Shown: positions 58,891-64,000 of the stretch, piece after piece
How positions within the stretch are numbered: position 1 is the first letter of the stretch
How the letters are laid out: each line of letters opens with the position of its first letter
Program-made: the position numbers and the translations under genes
The notes under the pieces: generated by a model
What the model was told of the DNA's origin: nothing
Database searches by the model: none
What the model saw: only the letters and a program-made list of their open reading frames with translations
Source of the DNA: Benincasa hispida
Taxonomy: Eukaryota > Streptophyta > Magnoliopsida > Cucurbitales > Cucurbitaceae
Assembly: GCF_009727055.1 (NCBI RefSeq)
Contig: NC_052349.1
Location: 91,832,143-91,896,142, forward strand
Direction of reading: 5' to 3'
DNA length: 64,000 nucleotides

Positions 58891-61800
58891 TGTAAGAGTT
58901 AACATTCAACATACAGAAGCGATTATGATTCTAAGCTCTCTAACTACATCAATTTTAGTGGATCAGCATGCATGTTCATGATTATTTTAAGAATTTAGAA
59001 TTAGAGTGAACAACCTGAAAAATCTCTTTAATATTTCAATCTACTACGAATTTTTTCTTGCAAATTTATTGTAGACAACCACAAAGACTTCTCCACTATT
59101 TTCTTGATCTTATATTAAGTAGTGGAACTTGAGATGGATTGAAGGTCAGACTTGGAGTTAGAGAGTTTTAAGTTTTCTAGAAAAATTTTACAGAAAACTC
59201 AACTAAAATCCCTCTTGCTATTTGATTTGCATAAACCTTTTAAATAAATTAAACATAACTATTTATATAGAAAATCTTGTCCACTTTGGAGTTGCAATTA
59301 GGTGTACATCTTAGTGGGTTTGTCCCATTTTTCTTTTCAAAATCATTTGTTAATTTAAAATTAATTTAAATTAAAACTAATTCTGAAATCTACTTATTTA
59401 TAACAATTAAATTATTTTAATATAAATTAAATTAATTTAATAAAAAAATTAATTTTACAATTTGAATTTAATAAGTTCATTATAATATAATTAATTTAAA
59501 AAGAATAAATAAACAATTAATTAAACAATTTAATTCATTAATAATTTAATATCAAATATTAAATTAATAATACACCTAATTCGAACATGAATCCTTATTC
59601 ATGTATTAATATTCAAATCAGATTTAAATATTTTCAACTCCCAGATCCATTTAAAACGGTAATCATTTCGAATATAATAGTCCATAGCCTAAATCAAATT
59701 TGAACATTTCAAATTCTCTTAATATGCTATTCTAAGGTTTAATCCACTTACAAGTTAATAGAGGGACATAATAAACCTACAGATCATGAACTCCAACGAT
59801 ATGAGATTAGTTGGTTAAACTAAACCAAATCAATCAATATTTGTTAATTGCCCAGACACTCCACTATAGCTCAGTAGTTACACTCTCCTCATTGTAGATA
59901 TATTTCTGTCCACTTGTTTTAACTATAATCAATAAGTCGATCATTCACAAGTTGTTCGTATTTACAGCTAGGCCAAAATTACGTTTTACCCTTGTAATAC
60001 ATTTTGTACCTTAAGTCTCCACTGATCCTCTAATGAATAATTGGTTTATGGTCCTACCAATAAACCGAGTCCATTTCAGCTATAGAGAGGGCGAGGCTCC
60101 TTTGTTCTAGACCAGGAGTCAGTGCTTAAGGGAATAACCTATATGCTAACCTTAAGATGGGTAAGAGCAAATTCATCTTGCAGTACTATGTCCCCAACTC
60201 TCTATCTGGTCTTACCCCTAAAATGGGAGGCCTATTGAGCGATGGTATTGAATCAATTGAAAGAAATTTTCAAAAAAGATCCTTTGAGCGGAAGCAAAGA
60301 ACAACCTAAATTCCATTTTTCATTGAATATAAGTTTTACAGTAAATAAGAACAAGATATGCATTTTCTTAAAATTACAGCATGCTTTAAATAAAATACGT
60401 AGGTTTCAGAAATCCTTACCTTTGAAGAACCCTTTCTTCAAGAACTCCCTCGTACAAGCCACGAACAGAACTTCTCCATGTGAATTTCCTTCTTCAAGAA
60501 CGGACACCACCACTTGAGAACCCTCTGTACTCTCTTGGGATAAAGGATTCAAGCAAAAGTTGTGGGCTTTGCTTGAATCCTTGGAAGAGGGAAAGAGATG
60601 GAGAGGAGGAGAGGGAAGAGAAAAACTTTTATTCTCTGTAAACTTTTTTTTAGAGAACTTTTCTCCCAAAGCCAGTTGAGGAAGAAGATGAAAAAAATCT
60701 CCAACTACCTTATTCACAACCCACGTAAAAACATTGAGAGAATAAGGGGAGGGAGTTGTAACTCATTCCCTTTAATTAATTTCAATTAAATTGATATTGA
60801 ACAATATATATATACTATATGTTAGATCAAATATAACATATAGCTTATAATTTATATTGCATCAAATACAACATAAACTATATATTTTATTTTCTTTCAA
60901 TAATACATGACATTTAATATAAATCTCATTTATATTAAATTCACTTATATGAATCTCATCCATATAATTGATATTTGGATCATATCCAAATATTTAATTT
61001 CTCTCAATATAAATCATATTTATATTTAATTACATGAGTCACATTTATATAATTGGTATTTGAATCATATTCAAATTTCTCTCATATTACCTTAATTATA
61101 ATGTATCAAACACATTATATTAATTATATCACATATATAATCAATTCAATTAATTATATCATATATAATTAATTCCCTAAATTAATTTGAACACTTTAAA
61201 TTAATCCAAGATTAATTCTCAATTAAACCCTTTTGAGCTATAGAGAGGACCTTATGGACCTATAGATTGAAGTTCCAATGGTACTCGAATAATTAATTAA
61301 ACTCTTTAATTAAATTACTCATCATCCGTTAACTACCGGCCACTCCATTAAAAATTGACAGTTGCACTCTTCGCACTACAAATAAATTTCTATATCCATT
61401 GAATATAACCAATCAAAAGTGCGATGACTCTTCACAAATTGCTGGTAAGTACAGTTGGGCCAAAATACCGTTTTTCCCATATAGTTACATCTAACTTCTT
61501 AAGTACCATTGATCCCTCTAATGACTAATAAGTCATAGTCCAATTATGACCAAGTCCCTCTCGGGCCAGGAGAGGGTGTGGCCAATATGTTCAAGACCCC
61601 GAATCAGCCCTTAAGAGAGCAATCTATCTACTTGCTCCTGCTTCGAGAAAGAAGTGAATTCTGTCTTATGTAGTTGTGTTCCTAGCTCCCCAGTCAGACG
61701 AATCCCCAAAATGGTAGGCTTGTTGAGTTGGCAAGCTGGCCACTCTCACCCATACAAATCAAAGGATCGCCTTCATGAGCAGGAGTTCACAACTCACTCA

Positions 61801-62796
61801 GGATTCACGTCATATCACCTATGATCATCCTAGTGAAATGTAAGTCTCTATTATTAACGGTGTTATATAAAGAGACTAATCATTTCGTGGTTTGATCTTA
61901 TACAAACTCTTTGTATAAAATACCTCCACTCACATGTCTCCACATGAATGATCAGGATCAGATCATTTGTAACACTTATAAAGCAGGCCATATCCGTAGC
62001 ACTAGGATAAGGTACCCAGTCTTATCCATCTACTACATGCCGTTTAGGCTATTATTTAAATAAGATCCATTTGCATGCCTCTACATAGTTGTTTAAATTA
62101 CATGACATAACCTCATATCTTAGTTTATTGAATTAATTATATGCTGATAAAATAACACTTATTTTATTAACAACAATATGTTTATACAAAGTTTACAAAC
62201 TACGAGATTACAAGAAGATTTAGGACACCAATTCCAACAACTCCCACTTACGCAAATTAAAGGATAATTTTGAATAAATAGGAGTTCATAGTTAGCTTAA
62301 TATTGAGATTGAGTTACCTTAGGTCATCAAATTGAAATAGTCAGTTTTGATAGTAAACGGTCGTTATAAAAAAAGTGACTATTTCGTGGTCAGGTCTTAT
62401 GCAAACATCTTTTGCATAGGATGCCTCCACTCGCATGTCTCCACATAAATGACTTTAGGATCATATCATTTGTATCAATATAAAAAGCGGGTCATATCAA
62501 TATAAAAAGCGGGTCGTATCCATAGTATCCCCAGGATAAGGTACCCAATCTTATATATATATACTTATTGACCATTTTGGCTATATACTAAAACTTGATC
62601 CTTTTTTATGCTTTTTACATAAAGTTTAAGTATTCATGTTATAACCATGAGTTCATTAGTTTATTGGATTTAGGAATTTACAAAGGCAATTTACAAATTC
62701 ATTAACAACTTTATTGAAAAAACCTCAATAACATCTTTATTGTGAATAAAATATGTTTAATGTTTACAACCTACGATTTTAGGACATTTTCCAACA
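58891..62796 (-). mobile_element. 3' LTR of the right-edge family A element, interrupted
   Basis: Pieces 58891-60257 and 62240-62796 together make a minus-strand LTR from TGTAAGAGTTAACATT to TTTTCCAACA. It is followed at 62797 by the polypurine tract (AACTCCCACTTGG on the plus strand) and pol. A second LTR is nested within it. Confidence 0.75.
60258..62239 (-). mobile_element. Nested solo LTR, family A
   Basis: 1982 bp from TGAAAGAAATTTTC to AATTCCAACA, minus orientation, the same subfamily as the solo LTR at 383-2765 (shared CTCAAAGGATC/GATCCTTTGAG end and TTTACGTGGGTTG block). The flanking LTR resumes on the right with ACTCCCACTTACGCAAATT. No clean 5-bp duplication (TCAAT left, ACTCC right). 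Confidence 0.75.
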
Positions 62797-63290
62797 AACT
62801 CCCACTTGGACTAAAACTCTAGTGGGTTTAAAGGTATACAAATATACAATGTTGAGTATGAGAGAATAAATACAATAAACTATGGCATATATTTATCCAT
62901 TAATTCTCCCACTTGCCCTAGATTTAATAAGCTCGTAATCCTAGTTCGACTAGGACCCTCGAACACTTTAGCCGTGAAGGCCTTTATAAATGGATCAGCT
63001 AAATTGTCTTTTAAGGTTATCTGCGTGATGATCACGTCTCCTCGGTTACTATCTCCCTAATGAGATAGTACTTACGCTCGATGTGCTTTCCGCGTTTATG
63101 GCTTCTTGGTTCTTTTGAGTTGGCAACTACTCTACTATTATCACAATAGAGGGTGATTGACAGATGCATATTTAGAACCACTTCCAAATCTGTCAATAAC
63201 TTTCTAAGCCATACTGCTTCTTTGGCTGCTTCACATGCAATTATATATTCTGCTTCCATGGTGGAGTCAGCAACACAACTCTGCTTTATA
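62797..63290 (-). pseudogene. Copia RNase H domain of the right-edge element
   Basis: After the polypurine tract, the frame 63032-63259 shows MEAEYIIACEAAKEAVWLRKLL, YCDNSRVVANSKE (Gly of DNSGA changed to Arg) and KHIERKYYLIREIV. Pol C-terminal remnants lie at 62900-63030. Confidence 0.85.
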
Positions 63291-64000
63291 CTCCTTCATG
63301 CTATAATTCTTTCGTTCAGAGTGAATATTGATCTGAAAGTAGATTTCCTAGAATCCACGGTATGAAAATCAGAACTAGTGTATCTAGTAGTAATCAAATC
63401 CTTAATGCCATACACGAGCATATAGTCCCTTGTTCTCTGAAGATACTTGAGGATGTTCTTGACGAAAGTCCACTGACTATATCCAGGATTGGACTGAAAC
63501 CTGCTGACTATTCCAATCGCAAAGCATATGTCTGGACGTGTACACAACATGACATACATCAAACTCCCGACTGCTGATGCATAAGGAATTCTTTTCATAT
63601 CTTCAACTTCGTGAGGTGTCTTAGGACATTGTTCCTTAAACGGAGGAATTTCATGTCTAAAAGGTAACAAACCTCTTTTGCAATTTTACATTTTATATCT
63701 AGACAACATTTTGTCTATATAATATGCTTGAGATAGTGCTAACGTTTTGTTCTTGCGATTCCGAACTATTTGGATTTCAAAAATATACTATGCATCTCCT
63801 AAATCTTTCATTTGAAGTTGTGACACTAGCTATCTCTTGACGTCAGTAAGGAATTCTACCTCATTTCCAATGAGTAAGATATCATCAACATATAGTACTA
63901 GAAAAACTACAGTTCTGTTGATAATTTTCTTGTAAACATAAGGTTTGTCAACATTCTGTTCAAAGCCATAAGATTTAATCACAGTGTCAAATCTTATATT
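63291..64000 (-). pseudogene. Copia reverse transcriptase, C-terminal part, cut by window edge
   Basis: 63296-63670 holds PYASAVGSLMYVMLCTRPDI, RFQSNPGYSQWTFVKNILKYL and DYMLVYG, the connection region. The catalytic motif near 63878-63898 reads VLYVDDI and is intact. Frame breaks near 63690 and 63840. The rest of pol lies beyond 64000. Confidence 0.85.

Noticed and set aside
1..64000. tRNA, rRNA or snRNA genes
   Set aside because: No cloverleaf-type A/B boxes, rRNA blocks or U-snRNA signatures were recognised by eye; a tRNAscan or Rfam search would be needed to exclude small ones.

Overview
This is a stretch of flowering-plant nuclear DNA: AT-rich, spliceosomal introns with GT-AG borders, three plant housekeeping genes, and large amounts of nested Ty1/Copia LTR retrotransposon sequence. 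The protein families are typical of dicots. The particular LTR families look like those I associate with cucurbits, but that placement is inference, not something the sequence proves.

Layout. 1-19.7 kb is a pile of broken Copia elements. Family A (LTRs of about 1.8-2.1 kb) dominates: one minus-strand element at about 213-12864 is interrupted by several solo LTRs, followed by LTR-in-LTR nesting (12865-16262), a second family A fragment (16263-18023) and a piece of a different Copia family, B (18072-19671). At 20353-20390 lies a perfect 38-bp inverted repeat made of two Tn5 mosaic ends; it is identical to the Nextera mate-pair junction adapter and marks a probable assembly artefact. 20.4-34.6 kb is a plus-strand family B element. 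Its 5' LTR holds a 1.47-kb Mutator-like insertion and its body holds a complete 8.9-kb family A element (22813-31721) with a near-perfect target duplication.

34.6-58.9 kb is gene-bearing. A minus-strand CUE-domain ubiquitin-binding protein gene spans 35977-38318. A minus-strand gene for the U11/U12 snRNP 25 kDa protein of the minor spliceosome spans 41523-43525. A plus-strand DCN1-like cullin-neddylation gene spans 52841-56521. I rebuilt every exon from splice sites and family conservation: the last two read through as complete 244- and 230-residue proteins, while the first has an intact exon 2-5 frame but four apparent single-base losses in exon 1. Between them are two solo family A LTRs with perfect target duplications, a family B element lacking reverse transcriptase, and MITE-like repeats.

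58.9-64.0 kb is again Copia: a minus-strand family A element whose 3' LTR holds another nested LTR and whose RNase H/RT region runs off the right edge.

The three host genes are single-copy-type housekeeping genes (ubiquitin binding, minor-intron splicing, NEDD8 ligation) and are not an operon or a pathway cluster. I see no evidence of a new coding system. The unusual content is structural: nested and rearranged retroelements, a possible TA...CA LTR subfamily, leader tandem repeats, and assembly artefacts that limit how far the order of this window can be trusted.
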